Shown here piece after piece: positions 42,901 to 55,642 of a DNA stretch of 64,000 nucleotides (position 1 is its first letter; every line of letters begins with the position of its first letter). The translations under genes were made by a program, and so were the position numbers. The stretch comes from Aquilaria yunnanensis (lineage: Eukaryota; Streptophyta; Magnoliopsida; Malvales; Thymelaeaceae). Location: the NCBI GenBank assembly GCA_039654915.1, contig CM077599.1, positions 29,511,501-29,575,500 of the forward strand, written 5' to 3'. Below the pieces are notes generated by a model. The model did no database searches, was not told where the DNA came from, and worked only from the letters and a program-made list of their open reading frames with translations.

Positions 42901-43390
42901 AAGCAAAAAGAAAAACTATTCATAACATCACACCATGCCTTGTGGGTTTAGTTAATAACGATGATCATAATATCCACGTGTTGTGGCGGTTTAATCAGTG
43001 TTAGTATTAAATACAAATATAATTAATAGCAATCATTGACAAGGGGAATTTTTTTCCATGAAAATCAAGTAACTAAGATATTTATTTGACTTAAAATTAT
43101 GATCTAATTTTTATGCAGTAAAGATTTTAATGATTAACAGTGGTGTTTAACCATTTATACAAAAAAAAAATAAAAAAGAAAAAGAGAACCAACAAAAAAA
43201 TAAAAATCAAGTGCAAAAAATCAAAGTAAAGTTTGGAGACTAAAGAGAGCAAATAGAAAGACAAGGTATTGAAAGTTTAACCATTGCCTTAATAAAGGAT
43301 AAGGAAAAAAAGAAAAAAGTAAACTTAGCCAAAAAATTATCAGTGCAAATCATACCAAGAAGAAGGCAAACTATTGAGACTAAAGTTTTA

Positions 43391-43627
43391 CTCCCTTTGT
43401 CCTGAATTCTTTACACCATTCACTTTTCAGTAATTAATTTATAATTTTTTATTTTCAACATTTTAGCATATAAATGAAAAACCTTTATATATGAATGATA
43501 AATCAAAAACTATAGTTCCTAAATATTATATTTTTTTAATTTTTTTCTAACAAACAATAATATGAATAAATTTAAGTCAAATTAGTAAAAAAAATCAAAT
43601 GGAGCAAAGGAAGTTGGACGAGGGGAG
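43391..43627. mobile_element. Stowaway-like MITE
   Basis: The terminal inverted repeats CTCCCTTTGTCC and GGACGAGGGGAG are flanked by TA on both sides (43389-43390 and 43628-43629). It is 237 bp long and non-coding. A degenerate relative lies at about 57030-57262. Confidence 0.8.
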
Positions 43628-45129
43628 TATTTTAGAAAAGTGAAATAATATGGAAAATTTTATAAAATAAGGTAAAAAGTCAGATTTCAGTGACAAAAAG
43701 TGAGATTTAATAATCAACACATAAAAAAATAATAAAAAATAGTTTTTAGACCAAGAGAGCAAATGAAAACACTCTTGGTATTAATGGTTTAAACATTAAC
43801 TGAGTAAAAGAAAAGAACAAGATTTGTCAGTAAAGAAACCATAGTGATTAAAATTTTATTTTAAGAAACAATAATAAAGAGAAGGAAAAAAAAGTTAAAC
43901 AAAATCACATTGGTTCAGAGGCAGAGCTAGGATTTTGAATTAGGGGTAGAATTATTTTGAAAATACTTGAGAAATAATGTTATTCCATATATATATATAA
44001 TTTTAACTTTAATTTTTTTAGAATCAATAGCATTTCAAAGTTAATATCCTACTTATCTAATATTCACTTGAGTCATATATTTTTTTTGCAAAAAAAAAAT
44101 TTCGATGGACTCTTTTTCCGTGCCTAGCTTTAAAATTTTAAAAATCAATAAAAAAATCATTATCTTTTGTGAAAAAAAATGTTTTAAAAGTGATTATTTT
44201 GGCTTTTAAAGTGTAGACCCTGATTGGTGCATACAAGCTCAGCAAATAATCTACATACATAAAAAAATTACTAATAATTATTTATAAATAATTTTCATGA
44301 AATGCATCATAAGAAACAAACACAAAAATTGACTAAGAAATGGTTCAAATAAGGTAAATAATAAATAAATTATTATTTTCAAATGAGATAAAAAATAAAT
44401 CTAAAATGATTCATCATAAAAACTAAAATTTAATACATTATTTGTCATAGGATATAAAAATTGATAATTAGAAAACTTCATGAATGAATTATACATAAGA
44501 ATTACTAAAAGAAAGATCATCAAATTATCTATTGAAATAGAAAAAAAATTAAAATAATTAACCTTTTATGTTCTAGTTCTTGCAAAAAGAAAAAAATATC
44601 AGAATATATGAATAAAAAAAAGTTTGAAGAAAGAGTGTGAGGGTATGGACGTAGAACAAGCAAGAAGAAAACGGAGAGTCATCCTCTTACATTCTAAAAT
44701 ATTTCAAAGATATAAGATAATTGATTTTTATTAAGATGATAAAACTAATTATTTCATGTTAGACTTTTTTAATATCTTAGTCACAAAAAACAAGTATATT
44801 TTTGGAGAATGTCATAAAGAGATAAAATTGGTGAATCTGAGTATTACTTTCATTACTTAAAATTATTGGAGAACATTTGTTAAAAAAAATTATAGGGTGC
44901 TATTAGAAAGAGAAAAAGTTTATATAAGTTTTATCCTATAAGACATATATACATTTTGCAAAAACTTAAAGGGGGGCAAAAATCCCCAAGTTCCCCTATT
45001 GGCTCCACCTTTGCTTTGGTTGATTAGGAAAAACTAACAAACCATGTGACCAAGGTTTTCCTTTCGAAGATAGTAAATAAGAAAAAAAAAAATTGAGGAC
45101 CAAGAAAGCAAATGAAAAACTTTTCTTAT

Positions 45130-45980
45130 TAGGAGCCAATTCATTTTAACTTAAGTTAATTTAATCCAAAATGACTTATTTTTTTTATATCTTTTTTACT
45201 CAAAATCAATTTCATTTAAAAGCCAATATTATTTAGGTGTAATAATCCATTAAGAATATAATTTTTATAATCTCATTAAATTTTTATGAATTTTTATTTT
45301 TTAATGCCTACAAATAAAATATAACGACTCAAGCCTAGAACCGATTAACGGAATACTTGCCCACACCACATGGGCTATCTTTTGAAAAAGGATAAGCGCT
45401 AGGTATTTATATTCTGGAATTGGAGCTTATATATCCACATAAGACTTCTCACAATTCACCCACGTGGGATATGGGGGTGTTACAAAACTCCCCCCCCTTA
45501 TGTACCCAACGTCCCCGTTGGGGTCAATCGGATTACTTAGCTCCTGATCAAGTACCTCTCAAATCCAGGATCAATCCCGGTAAACGATGCATGTGCATAC
45601 CCACTGTGCCACACCATCGTGGCCCCGAGTTGGCTCTGATACCATTTATAATGACCCAAGTCCAAAATCGGTCAACGGAATACTTACCCATACCACATGG
45701 GTTATCCTTTGATAAAGGATAAGCGCTAGGTGTTTATGTTCTGAAATTGAAACCTATATATCCACATAATGCTTCCCACAATTCACCCATGTGGGATATG
45801 GGGATGTTACATAAAAAATTTCATAAAAATTTAATAACATCATAAAATTATACTTTTAAATGGCCATTACATCTACATAATATTGATTTTCAAATGAAAT
45901 TGGCTTCTAGCAAAACAAATATAAAAATAAAAATAACTGATTTTGTATTAAGTTGATGTAAGTTAAAACGAATTGGCTCT
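45130..45980. mobile_element. Fold-back/MITE with long inverted repeats, split by a TRIM
   Basis: The left arm (about 45130-45320) starts GGAGCCAATTCATTTTAACT and the right arm (about 45812-45978) ends AGTTAAAACGAATTGGCTC. The inner parts also pair imperfectly (AATCAATTTCATTTAAAAGCC versus GGCCATT..GATTTTCAAATGAAATTGGC). The loop is occupied by the TRIM. Confidence 0.6.
45325..45811 (-). mobile_element. TRIM (terminal-repeat retrotransposon in miniature)
   Basis: Direct repeats of 160 bp (45325-45484 and 45652-45811) are the LTRs. On the minus strand each begins TGTAACA(C/T)CCCCATATCC. The right repeat is followed on the minus strand by TGGTATCAGAGCCA (45631-45644), the site complementary to initiator tRNA-Met. 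A purine tract AAGGGGGGGAG lies next to the left LTR (about 45488-45500). The internal part is about 167 bp and non-coding. The flanks TATAA/TAAAA are a possible, imperfect target duplication. Confidence 0.85.
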
Positions 45981-47935
45981 AAGTTTAAGAACTAAACTAA
46001 TAAATAGATAACAATTAGAGTGTAAAATGAAAAAGCGCTAAATTTCAAGGACTGAAAATGCTCAACCAAAGGAAATGTGACATAGATTGAAATTGAAGAA
46101 ATAGTGATACAAGGTTTAAAAAAGAGTGATTTCCTTGTAAAAAGGGGACCGAGCTTCAAAAACAAAGTGATCACATAAAAAAGAGGAGGAAAATGCAACA
46201 AAAAAAAAAGAAGAGAAAAACACACTGTTCATCAAACAATAATTTTATTCCAAATTTAAAATATAATAGTAATAATTGGCACGTCATATTACTAATGTAT
46301 ACGTTACTTCTAAGCAAATTTAAATAAATTCGTGGCATACTAATGTAATGTAAATGAGGTTTATGGTGCCTGTGCATTACGGTAGTTCAATCCATGTTAA
46401 TATTAAAGATCAATATAAACAGTGGTGATAATTGACGAAGAAAATGAGTTTCATAAAAATAAAAAAAGAAAAGTAAGAACCGAGATAAAATGTCAATGTA
46501 AAGTTTTGGGACTAAGAAAGCAAAAAAAAAAAAAGATTCTAAGTATCAAGAGATAAACCATAGAGACTAAAATTTTGTTTTAGAGAAGAGAAATAATATG
46601 AAAAGGTTAATAATAAACGATAAAAAGTGAAATTTCAGTGACAAAAAATTTGGTTTAATGATTAATAAATAAAAAATAACAAAAAATGGTCTTCAGGTCA
46701 AGAGAGAAAATGTAAAGATTTCAAAAATTAAAGGCTTAACCATCAACTTAATAAAGAAAAAAATAAATGAAAACATTAGCTAAAATGAATCAGCTTGAAT
46801 CAAAGAAAAAAATAGACAACTCATAATGACTAAAGTTTTGTTTTTAAGAAATAATAATAAAAAACCCAACAAAAAAAAGTTAAATGAAGTCACTATAATT
46901 GATTAAAGAAAAGATTTTGCTTTAGAAGACAATAAATAAAATAAAATAACGAAAATTAGAGACCAATAGAACAAATAGAGAGGTTTGGTAACCCGCAGAT
47001 CGTAACGGACATTTTTTGTAATAAATTTTAATAATAACAACACAAAACAAAACATGATATGTGCTTCGAAATAATGCATATTTTTTTATTAATTAGAAAA
47101 AATTCACTAAAAATGTTCATCTCTTATCAACTCAAAAATTAATTTTTAATATCAATGAAAAATTTATCTAAAAAAAGTTTCTTTCCAATTTAACAATTTT
47201 AGACCAAATTACTTTATTAAACTTAATAATCAATAATGATAAAAAATAACCAAAATACAAAACTATGTTTAATATATGTTAATTAATTAATAGTCTAATC
47301 ATTAACTTAATAAAGATAAAAAGAAAAGAAAGTAAAAAAAAATGACTAAAGCCGAATCAACCAGAACCAGCCTAAACATGTGCAAATTATAATGATTAAG
47401 GTTTCATTTCAGAAAAAAAAATAATAAAAAAATCAATAAAAAAAGGTTATGATCAAGAAAACAGGCAAAATTTTAGTTATTAAAGATTTAACAATTGAAT
47501 TAATAAAAATAAAAAATGGTTTAACTAAAAAATAAACAAATTATGGTCACCAATATCTTATTTTAGAAGATAATACATAAAAAAAAAAGCTTATGGGCCA
47601 AGAGAGCAAATAGAAGAATAGCTATAAAATTCAGGACCGAAATATCACACTGACATAACTCAGAGCCTAAAATGGAAAGATTATAAGGTTAGTAAGCAAA
47701 GCCGCATTTTAACCGAAACAAAATGTGAAGCAAACTAAAATAGAGAAAATTGGAATAAAGGCCTTAAAAAATGCTAGTGCCTCACGAAAAAGAATTGAAC
47801 TAAAAAAGGAGCAAATCGCATCTACAGTAATCACTGTTGATGAAAAGTGAAATTTCTTCCTCATTTAGAATATAGTATAATTACTACATACTACATTCAC
47901 CCAATCAATGGAGAAAATACCTTACTGAGAAACTT

Positions 47936-49455
47936 ATATTTATTATTATTATTTTTCTCATATTTAGTATGTTTTAATATATTTTGAACCTTAAAGATAT
48001 ATTTTAAGTATGTTTTGTAGCTTAGAACATATCTAGACTCAATTGATTGAAAGCGGATTTAATTTGTAATTTGATAAGTTTTAATTTGGTTGTGTTATCA
48101 AGATTTTGACAGATTGGCGATATTCCGGTAGAAAACTCATATCTTTAGCTACAGAGATTGGAATCAAGTGATTCTTTATTCATTGGAAAGCTAATATTTG
48201 GAGGTACAAATCATACTCAGACCATGAAACCCAGTTTCCACGTTAAGAGGATTAAATTCAGCTTCAAAGTCGCGATTTGTGAGTCATCGCTAGTTCATAA
48301 GCAGTTGGGGTATTTTGGGCATATCTTTGGCGGTAGATGTCTATTTTATATGATTCAGGCGTCGTTTCGAAGCTAAGAAGAATTTCTAAAACTTTTATGC
48401 TTTGAGTTTTTACAAATAGTGGTTGCATCAAGGCCAAATCTCAGCTTGAAGTTGCTACTGCTGTTCTAGAGCATTGCTTGGCTGACAATTTTGAAACCTT
48501 CTAGTTATTTTGAATCTTTTTATTTGTTTGCATTACTTTTCTAACCATATAGAAATTTTAGGGAGATTTTATGAGTTTAGCACACTAGGTTACATTTTGG
48601 GGGAGAAGTCCTTTTTTCCGCGAGTCGTAGGTTGTTTTATTCTTCTTTGTTTTTTTCTTCCAAACATAAGTGAGTAATTTTTCTAATTCAGTTCTAGGGA
48701 CGATTTCCATCACCAACACCGGTTGTGAGAATTGATTTTACTTGCTTAAATTCTCTTTAAATTCAAGTATTTATGTCTTTGTTGTTCAGATTTATTGCAA
48801 TTAATTTTCCTGTTCTTGTTTGTTGGATTGGTTATACGATTGCAAATTTGCTTGATTTCCTTTCAAATGCTTAGGTGAAGAATTCGATTTAAAAGCAAGT
48901 GAATTGATTGGAGATTATTTTTATTTCTAGTTAGTTCATACGGAGAAGTAAGACATGTTAAATTATTCAAGCTTTTGGATTATTGATTAGAATAAACTTT
49001 TGTTCATTGTTCCTAATGCTAATTTTGGGTTTATTAGAAATTGCTCTTCAATATCTGGTTACTCAAAATTAAGAAATTAATCTGAAGCTTTTTCTGGTTA
49101 ATTTTACTGTTGAATTCATTGGATTATTTTTAGCTTTAAAGAGAATCATGTTTATTTGTTTGGATTGAAGAAATATTTTCTTTCAATGATCAACTGCATG
49201 ATTGGAATGGATAATTAACCCTAAACTGAGCATTTTTTGTATTGGTTAATTTCATTTTGATTCTACAATTAATTTACTTCAGCATTCAATTCAAGAAAAC
49301 CCCTCAACCTTTTATTACAGTTTTCTAACATGAAGCTCTCGGTTAAGAATTTTTCCTTGGGATTCGACCTGGTTTTCGTTATTATATTACAAATTTATTT
49401 ATTCTGAGTTATGAGTGAGACCAAAATTATTTTTGGCAGTTTCGACAACCGACCA
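47936..49455 (+). repeat. 5' LTR of element 4
   Basis: It ends ..GCAGTTTCGACAACCGACCA just before the PBS GATTTGGCGCTATTGCCGGG (49458-49477). The other LTR matches along its whole length. Confidence 0.88.
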
Positions 49456-49585
49456 GAGATTTGGCGCTATTGCCGGGGAAATTTCTTTTTCTGTTAAAGT
49501 TTCCTTTTTATTTATTTATTTTGTTTCCTTTCTTTCATTCTTAGTAAACTGACTTATTCCAAGATCTTCTCGTATAGGTGAATTA

Positions 49586-50557
49586 ATGTTTGATCCAGAG
49601 ATCGAGAAAACAGCAAAGGCAAACAGGAAAGCAAAAAGACAAGCGGTCAATTTTACAGCTTTGACATCTAGGAACAGCAACTTAGAAAGCAAAGAAGAAG
49701 AAGGCATTACTATAGAGATGGCAGCACAAAGAACACTAAGGGAGTTGGCAACTCCCGATGTTATCCAGCAACCCTTGTGCATCGATTTTCCTGATATTGA
49801 GGTAGCATTTGAATTAAAATCTAGGTTAATTCATTTATTATCTACTTTTCGTGGTCTTGTAGGCGAGGACCCCCACAAACACTTGAAGGAATTTCATGCA
49901 GATTGCTCGACTATGAAACCACAAGGAGTTACAGAAAAACAAATTAAGCTAAGAGCTTTCCCATTCTCTTTGCCGGACAAGGCGAAGAACTGGCTATACT
50001 ACATTCCCTCCAGTTCGATCAGAACTTGGAATGACCTAAAAAGAAAATGTTTGGAGAAATTCTTTCCAGCTTCGAGGGCTGGAACGATTAGGAATGAAAT
50101 CAGCGGGATTCGGCAGTACAACGGAGAAAGTCTCTACGAGTACTAGGAGAGATTCAACCAGCTATGTATGAGCTACCCACATCACCAGATTTCTGATCAC
50201 CTATTGCTGCAATACTTCTATGAAGGGCTAATGTTTATAGATCAATGTATGTTGGATGCTGCAATTGGAGGAGCACTTGTAGAAAAGACGCCCGAAGAAG
50301 CAAAAGACCTGATTTCTAAAATGGCAGCCAGCTCGCAACAGTTTAGGACACGGGTAGACCATGTGCCGAAAAAGGTAAATGAGGTAGTAACTTCAAGAAT
50401 TGAAACTCAACTTTCTGAACTAACCTCTCTTGTTAGACAAATTGCCTTGGGACAAGTCCAAAATTCTAGAGTTTGTCACATTTGCTCTACTCAAGGACAC
50501 TTTACTGACTCATGCCTACAGGTGCAAGAGGATACAACACCACAAGTAAATGCATGA
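49586..50557 (+). pseudogene. Gag of element 4, one in-frame amber stop
   Basis: One frame runs from ATG 49586 to TGA 50555-50557, broken only by TAG 50144-50146 (..SLYEY*ERFNQLC..), a position normally occupied by Trp. The retrotransposon-gag domain spans about residues 60-210 (FPFSLPDKAKNWLYYIPSSS, TWNDLKRKCLEKFFPAS). A standard CCHC knuckle (CHICSTQGHFTDSC) near residue 300 is intact. A further decayed gag-pro linker continues to about 51128 (MTLQNGKKVQ.., PPFPGRL). Confidence 0.85.
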
Positions 50558-51275
50558 AGCGGGTTTGTTAACCAACCAAGAAGGTATAACCCCTATGCCA
50601 ATCAATACAACCCTGGTTGGAAAGACCACCTGAATTTGAGATATGGGTAACCAAACAATCAGCCACTATATCCATCTGTCAGTTACAACAAACCAGCTCC
50701 TTCACCACAGAACCAAGCACCAAATTTAGGTATGGCTTTAGAAGATATTGTGAAAGCTTTAGCCACTAACACTCAAATGTTTCAACAGGAAACAAGGGCT
50801 AGGATTAAAGACTTGGGGAACCAAATTTCACAACTGGCAGCTTCATTGAACAAAATTAAAGCTAAAAAATGGGAGGCTGTCATCTTAAGCTGAAATCAAC
50901 CCAAGAGAGCATGTTAATGCCGTGACCCTTCAAAATGGCAAAAAGGTGCAAACCACCACATCAAAAATGGCAGCACTTAAAAAGGAACAAAATAACCTAA
51001 AACCATCAACATCTAATGCACCAACTAAGGACGTAAACAACAAGCCAATTTTTCCAAAATCAACAATTCTGATCCTACCTCCTTTTCCTGGAAGGTTGGC
51101 TAAATCAAAAAAAGAGGAGACCGAGTAGGAAATTCTTGAAATTTTAGAAGGTCGAAATCAACATACCCTTGCCGGATGCAATCAAATAGGTGCCATGGTA
51201 TGCCAAGTTTCTGACGGAGCTGTGCACCAATAAAAAGAAGCTGAAGGTTGATGAGACAATCAAAGTTGGGAGAGT

Positions 51276-51813
51276 GTGTCAGCAATAATCCAAAGAAAGT
51301 TACTTCAGAAGTGTAAGGACCTTGGAAGACCATTTTTAAAGACATCCAAGACCAAGATTGATTCGGATACTGGCACTCTCACAATGGAATTTGAGGGAAA
51401 AATTGATGGAAAATTTGCACAATTTAATATTTTTGACACATTGAAGGAAATTGAAAAGGATAATTTTGTTTCTTTTATTGAAAAAATTAATACTTTGGTG
51501 CAGAATGAATCAGGAACAAAGTTTGAAAACCAAGCAAAGTTGCCACAAAAAGGTAAAAAAGAAAATGTCAAGTTGCAGCAAGAACATGAACTGTCAATTG
51601 TGGTTGGACAAAATGTGTTTCGCAAACACAGAAAAAATATGGAAAGTGTTATCTGGTATGTCTGAGCTTAATTGGACTGGATCATTTGTTATTATTGATA
51701 TTTTTACTCATGGTGTAGTCGAGCTTAAAAGTTTGAAAACGTATAAAGTATTCAACATTGAGATACAGAAGTTAAAGCCTTTTCATGAGGAATTCTCAAA
51801 GCACCCTGGTTGA
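51276..51813 (+). pseudogene. Pol remnants: protease-RT linker fused to integrase C-terminus
   Basis: 51320-51480 reads LGRPFLKTSKTKIDSDTGTL and GKFAQFNIFDTLK, the end of the protease region. About 51690-51800 in a second frame reads GVVELKSLKTYKVFNIEIQK, matching the C-terminal tail of Ty3/gypsy integrase. Everything between is deleted, which explains the small size of the element. Confidence 0.65.
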
Positions 51814-51869
51814 TGCAGGAAGGGACTGTCTAGCCAAAGACAATAAAGAAAGGCACTTTTTGGAGGCAA

Positions 51870-53138
51870 CCCAAGCGTGGTTTTGTGCCACGAACAATTA
51901 GGATTTTTTTTTCTTTCTTTTATTTTTATTTTTATTTTTATTTTTCAATTTTTATTTTTTAGGTTTCTTTATTCTCACAGCTAATTTTCTTGGTCAGGCA
52001 ATATCTCTTTCAAGCTAGAGGTGAACCGAACCATATGGAGCAGCAACTTGAAGTCAAATTTTGGGCTGCAAATCACTGTGAAATCACATTTCGGGGCAGT
52101 ACCTTTTATTTTCCCCATCTATGTTTTTATTGTGAACATTGAGAACAATGTTTGATTTAAGTGTGGGGGAGTGGGTAGTTTTGAGCTCTAATTTTCTATT
52201 TTCAAAATTTTTGAATTAAATATTTTTTTATTCATACTTTTTAGCATCGATCTGAATTGTTAGATGATTTCACATTTTTTGGTTCTTGAATGCTTAGCTT
52301 GAGTGTTGAGTTAGTAATTTATTAGTCTTTATGCAACTCTCAAATTTTATTTTTAAATTGTTTTTGTAATTTTTAATCAAGCTAGTTGATGGTTATCTTG
52401 AGAAGCTGATTTTTGCATCAAATTTATGTACTTAGTACATTGATTTAAACCTTGTGAGATTTTGAGCTTATTAAGTTGAATATGTGGTTTGTACGGTTGA
52501 TGGATGATTTGAATCACTTGAAAAAAAAAATAAAAATTGTTTGACTTGTTGCATTCTACTAAAAAAAAAAATTTACTGCTCCACTGTTCTAGGTATTGAA
52601 GTGGGTTGGGTCTTCTCTTAAGGCAAGAATCGATCACTACTCGAAAAGGTACTAGGAATATGAGTATGACCAAAGACCACTTTAGAGTTGTGTCAAGTTA
52701 GTAGCTTGGGTATGGCAGAGCCCCTATTATACACTCGCTAAACGGCGGAACATAAAAAAAAGATAAAGTCAAAAACAATCAAGTAAAAAAAAAAAAAGTA
52801 AATTCTCAACTGATTTCTTACTTTCCATGGGTTTGTGGTAAGACCAGTGGTGCTTTTTGAGTTCTTATCTACCTGATTTATTTTCTTTACTTCATGCTAA
52901 AAATTTGATGTTTTTCTTAGATTTTTAACGATGATTGTTTGCTAGCTTGAGAAGAAATTGTTTTCAAGGACTTATTTAGTTTTGATTTGCTATTGCCGAG
53001 TAGATTGTGTGCTTCATTCCTCTTGTTAGGTTTTTCAAGACCCTTGGATATGAAATTATCTTACTCAGTTTAGCTCAAAAGTATGTTTCTATTTTGAGTT
53101 TTGCCCAGGGACGAGTAAAAGCTAAATGTGGAGGAATT
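51870..53138 (+). other. 3' non-coding region of element 4 with purine tracts
   Basis: It contains a GGAGGCAACCCAAGCG block, a GAGAACAATGTTTGATTTAA motif followed by GTGTGGGGGAGTGG (52139-52175), A/T-rich runs, and a terminal AAATGTGGAGGAATTT tract next to the 3' LTR. No gene is seen. Confidence 0.65.
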
Positions 53139-54660
53139 TTATAAGCTTATATTTATTATTATTATTTCTCTCATATTTAGTATGTTTTAATATGTTTTGA
53201 ATCTTAAAGATATATTTTGAGTATGTTTTGTAGCTTAGAACATATCTGGACTTAATTGATTGAAAGTGAATTTAATTTGAAATTTTATAAGTTTTAATTT
53301 GGTTGTGTTCTTTCAGGATTTTAATAGATTGGCGATGTTCCGGTAGAAAAATCATATCTTCAGCTACAGAGATTGGAATCAAGTGGTTCTTGATTCATTA
53401 GAAAGCTAACATCTGGAGATACAAATCATATTCAGACCATGAAACTCAGTTTGCACGTTAAGAGGGTCAAATTCAGCTTCAAAGTCGCGATTTGCGAGTC
53501 ATTGCTGGTTCGGAGCAGTTGCGGTATTTTGGGCATATCTTTGGCGGTAGATGTCCGTTTTATATGATTCAGGTGTCGTTTCGAAGCTAAGAAGGATCTA
53601 TACAACTTTCATGCTTTGAGTTTTGAGAAATAGTGGCTGCATCAAGGTCGAATCTCAGCTCGAAGTTACTGCTGCTGTTCTAGAGCATTACTTGGCTGAC
53701 AACTTTGAAATCTTCTAGTTATTTTGAATCTTTTTATTTGTTTGAGGTACTTTTGTAATAATATAGAAAGTTTAGGGAGATTTTATGAGTTTAGCACACT
53801 AGGTTACATTTTTTTTTTTTTGTTTTCCTAGGGGGAGAACTCCTTTTTTTCGCGAGCCTTAGGTTGTTTTATTCTTCTTTGTTTTTTTCTTCCAAACATG
53901 AGTGAGTAATTTTTCTGATTCAGTTTTAGGGACAGTTTTCATCGCCAATACCAGTTGTGAGGATTAATTTTATTTGCTTAAATTCTCTTTAAGTTCAAGT
54001 ATTTACTTTTTTGTTGTTCAGATTTATTGCAAATAATTTTCCTATTCTCACTTGTTCGATTGTTTATGCGAATGCAAATCTGCTTGATTTTCTTTCAACT
54101 GCTTAGGTGAAGAATTCGATTTAGAAGCAAGTGAATTGATTGGAGATTATTTTTTTTTTAGTTAGTTCATACTAAGAAATAAGATAGGTTAAATTGTTCA
54201 AGCTTTTGGATTATTGCCTGGAATAAATTTTTGTTCATTGTCCCTAATGCTAATTTTGGGTTATTAGAAATTGCTCTTCAATATCTGGTTACTTAAAATT
54301 AAGAAATTAATCTGAAGTTTTTTTTTGTTAATTTTACTGTTGAATTCTTTGGGTTCTTTTTAGCTTTAAAGAGAATCCCGTTTATTTGTTTGGATTGAAG
54401 AAATATTTTATTTTGATAATCAACCTTGAACTGAGCTTTTTTAGTATTGGTTAATTTCATTTTGATTCTATAGTTAATTTAAATCAGCATTCAATTCAAG
54501 AAAACTCCCCAACTTTTTATTACATTTTTTTGACTGAAAGCTCTCAGTTAAGAAATATTCCTTGGGATTCGACCTCGTTTTCGATATTATATTATAAATT
54601 TATTTATTTTGAGTTATTAGTGAAACTAGAATTATTTTTTGCAGTTTCGACGATCGACCA
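53139..54660 (+). repeat. 3' LTR of element 4
   Basis: It matches 47936-49455 with many substitutions and small indels, including a poly-T expansion near 53812. It ends at the CTTAC target duplication. Confidence 0.88.
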
Positions 54661-55008
54661 CTTACATGATCTACCAACACTAAAAGATTGTATAAATTGT
54701 ACATATATAAAATCTTTTTCTTTTTAAACTATCTTACTAAATGATTATTAGGTAGATGAAGTGATAACATTTAAATGACATTAATTGTTTATTAGTAAAT
54801 CCTTTTGTACCAAGTACTGTTTAAAACAGTGCAAAAATTATTTTCCTTAACAACTAACGTCTTTTTTCAATATGAAAATAAAATCCTAAAATTTTGTGAT
54901 CAAATTCCAAGTCAAAATCTTCCACGAAAACCAAGTGAGCTCCTTTCCTTTGCTAATCGCCATTATATTGAAAAAGCACATATTTGGAACTGGAAGACTA
55001 TGCGCAAC

Positions 55009-55642
55009 TAGTGGTGAGCATGGGTTAAGTACACCCGAAACCTAAACTGAATCACACTTATTGGATTGAGTTGGATAAATATATGTCATGGGTTGTAGGT
55101 TGGTTTCACATTTGGAAGAACCATTGATTTTTTGACTGGTTTCAGTTCCATCCTTATGAAACCAACCTGAAGTAGAACTAAACCTTAGTTATACGTATAA
55201 ATATATAATAAAAATTATAAGATTACCAAATTGCTCATTATTTATATGTGGACATGTATATTTAAACGTGTATACTACTAAATTCCTCATATATTATGTA
55301 TGAACATGTACATTTAAATATGTATATAAAAAATTATAACATTACTAAATTGTTTGTGTATACTAAAAACATGTATATTTAAATGTGGATTAAGTTTGTA
55401 TTATTTTGAACATTTCTCAAATTGGCTGTAAATGTAATTTTATTGTATTATGTAGTTGTTAATTGTTATATTTATATGATAGGAGCTGAAAAATGCCAGA
55501 ACTAGAACCAAAAAAACCAACTATGTGGTTCTGTTTTTGTGTCTTTGGTTTTTAGATTGAGTAGGATTTTTTTAACCATTACAAATTCAAGTTGATTTTA
55601 TTCTACTAGAAAACTGAACCAATAGAACCGTTCTCAACCCTA
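55009..55642. mobile_element. hAT-like MITE
   Basis: The ends TAGTGGTGAGCATGG and CCGTTCTCAACCCTA are imperfect inverted repeats (TAG.G.TGAG). They are flanked by TGCGCAAC (55001-55008) and CACACAAC (55643-55650), a degenerate 8-bp duplication differing by transitions. The inside repeats motifs such as GGTTT..CC and is non-coding. Confidence 0.6.

Larger units (their letters stand above)
42900..47840. repeat. Degenerate dispersed/tandem repeat field
   Basis: A motif close to GACCAAGAGAGCAAATGAAA followed by GTTTAACCATTAACTTAATAAAG and a GACTAAA(G/A)TTTT(A/G)TTTTA-AGAA block recurs at least ten times. Examples lie near 43240, 43750, 43850, 45090, 46510, 46560, 46700, 46830, 46965, 47400, 47450 and 47595. 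The copies are badly drifted and no coding capacity is seen. It probably represents one old repetitive element or satellite-like array, cut by the MITE and the TRIM/fold-back insertions. Confidence 0.45.
47936..54660 (+). mobile_element. Non-autonomous Tat/Athila-like Ty3/gypsy element (element 4)
   Basis: LTRs 47936-49455 and 53139-54660 (about 1.52 kb each, TGAGAAACTT/TTATAAGCTT to ..CGACCA) are flanked by a perfect target duplication CTTAC (47931-47935 and 54661-54665). The inside holds a PBS, gag, a protease-linker piece, an integrase C-terminal piece and a PPT; RT, RNase H and most of integrase are deleted. The LTRs differ at many positions, so the insertion is older than the one at 29150. 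The solo LTR at 21011-22576 is of the same family. Confidence 0.9.

Noticed and set aside
45420..45722. Plus-strand ORF of 100 codons
   Set aside because: It runs across the TRIM LTR, the internal region and the PBS; it is a by-product of the element.
48158..48376. 72-codon ORF in the 5' LTR of element 4
   Set aside because: The other LTR and the solo LTR do not keep the frame; it is LTR sequence.
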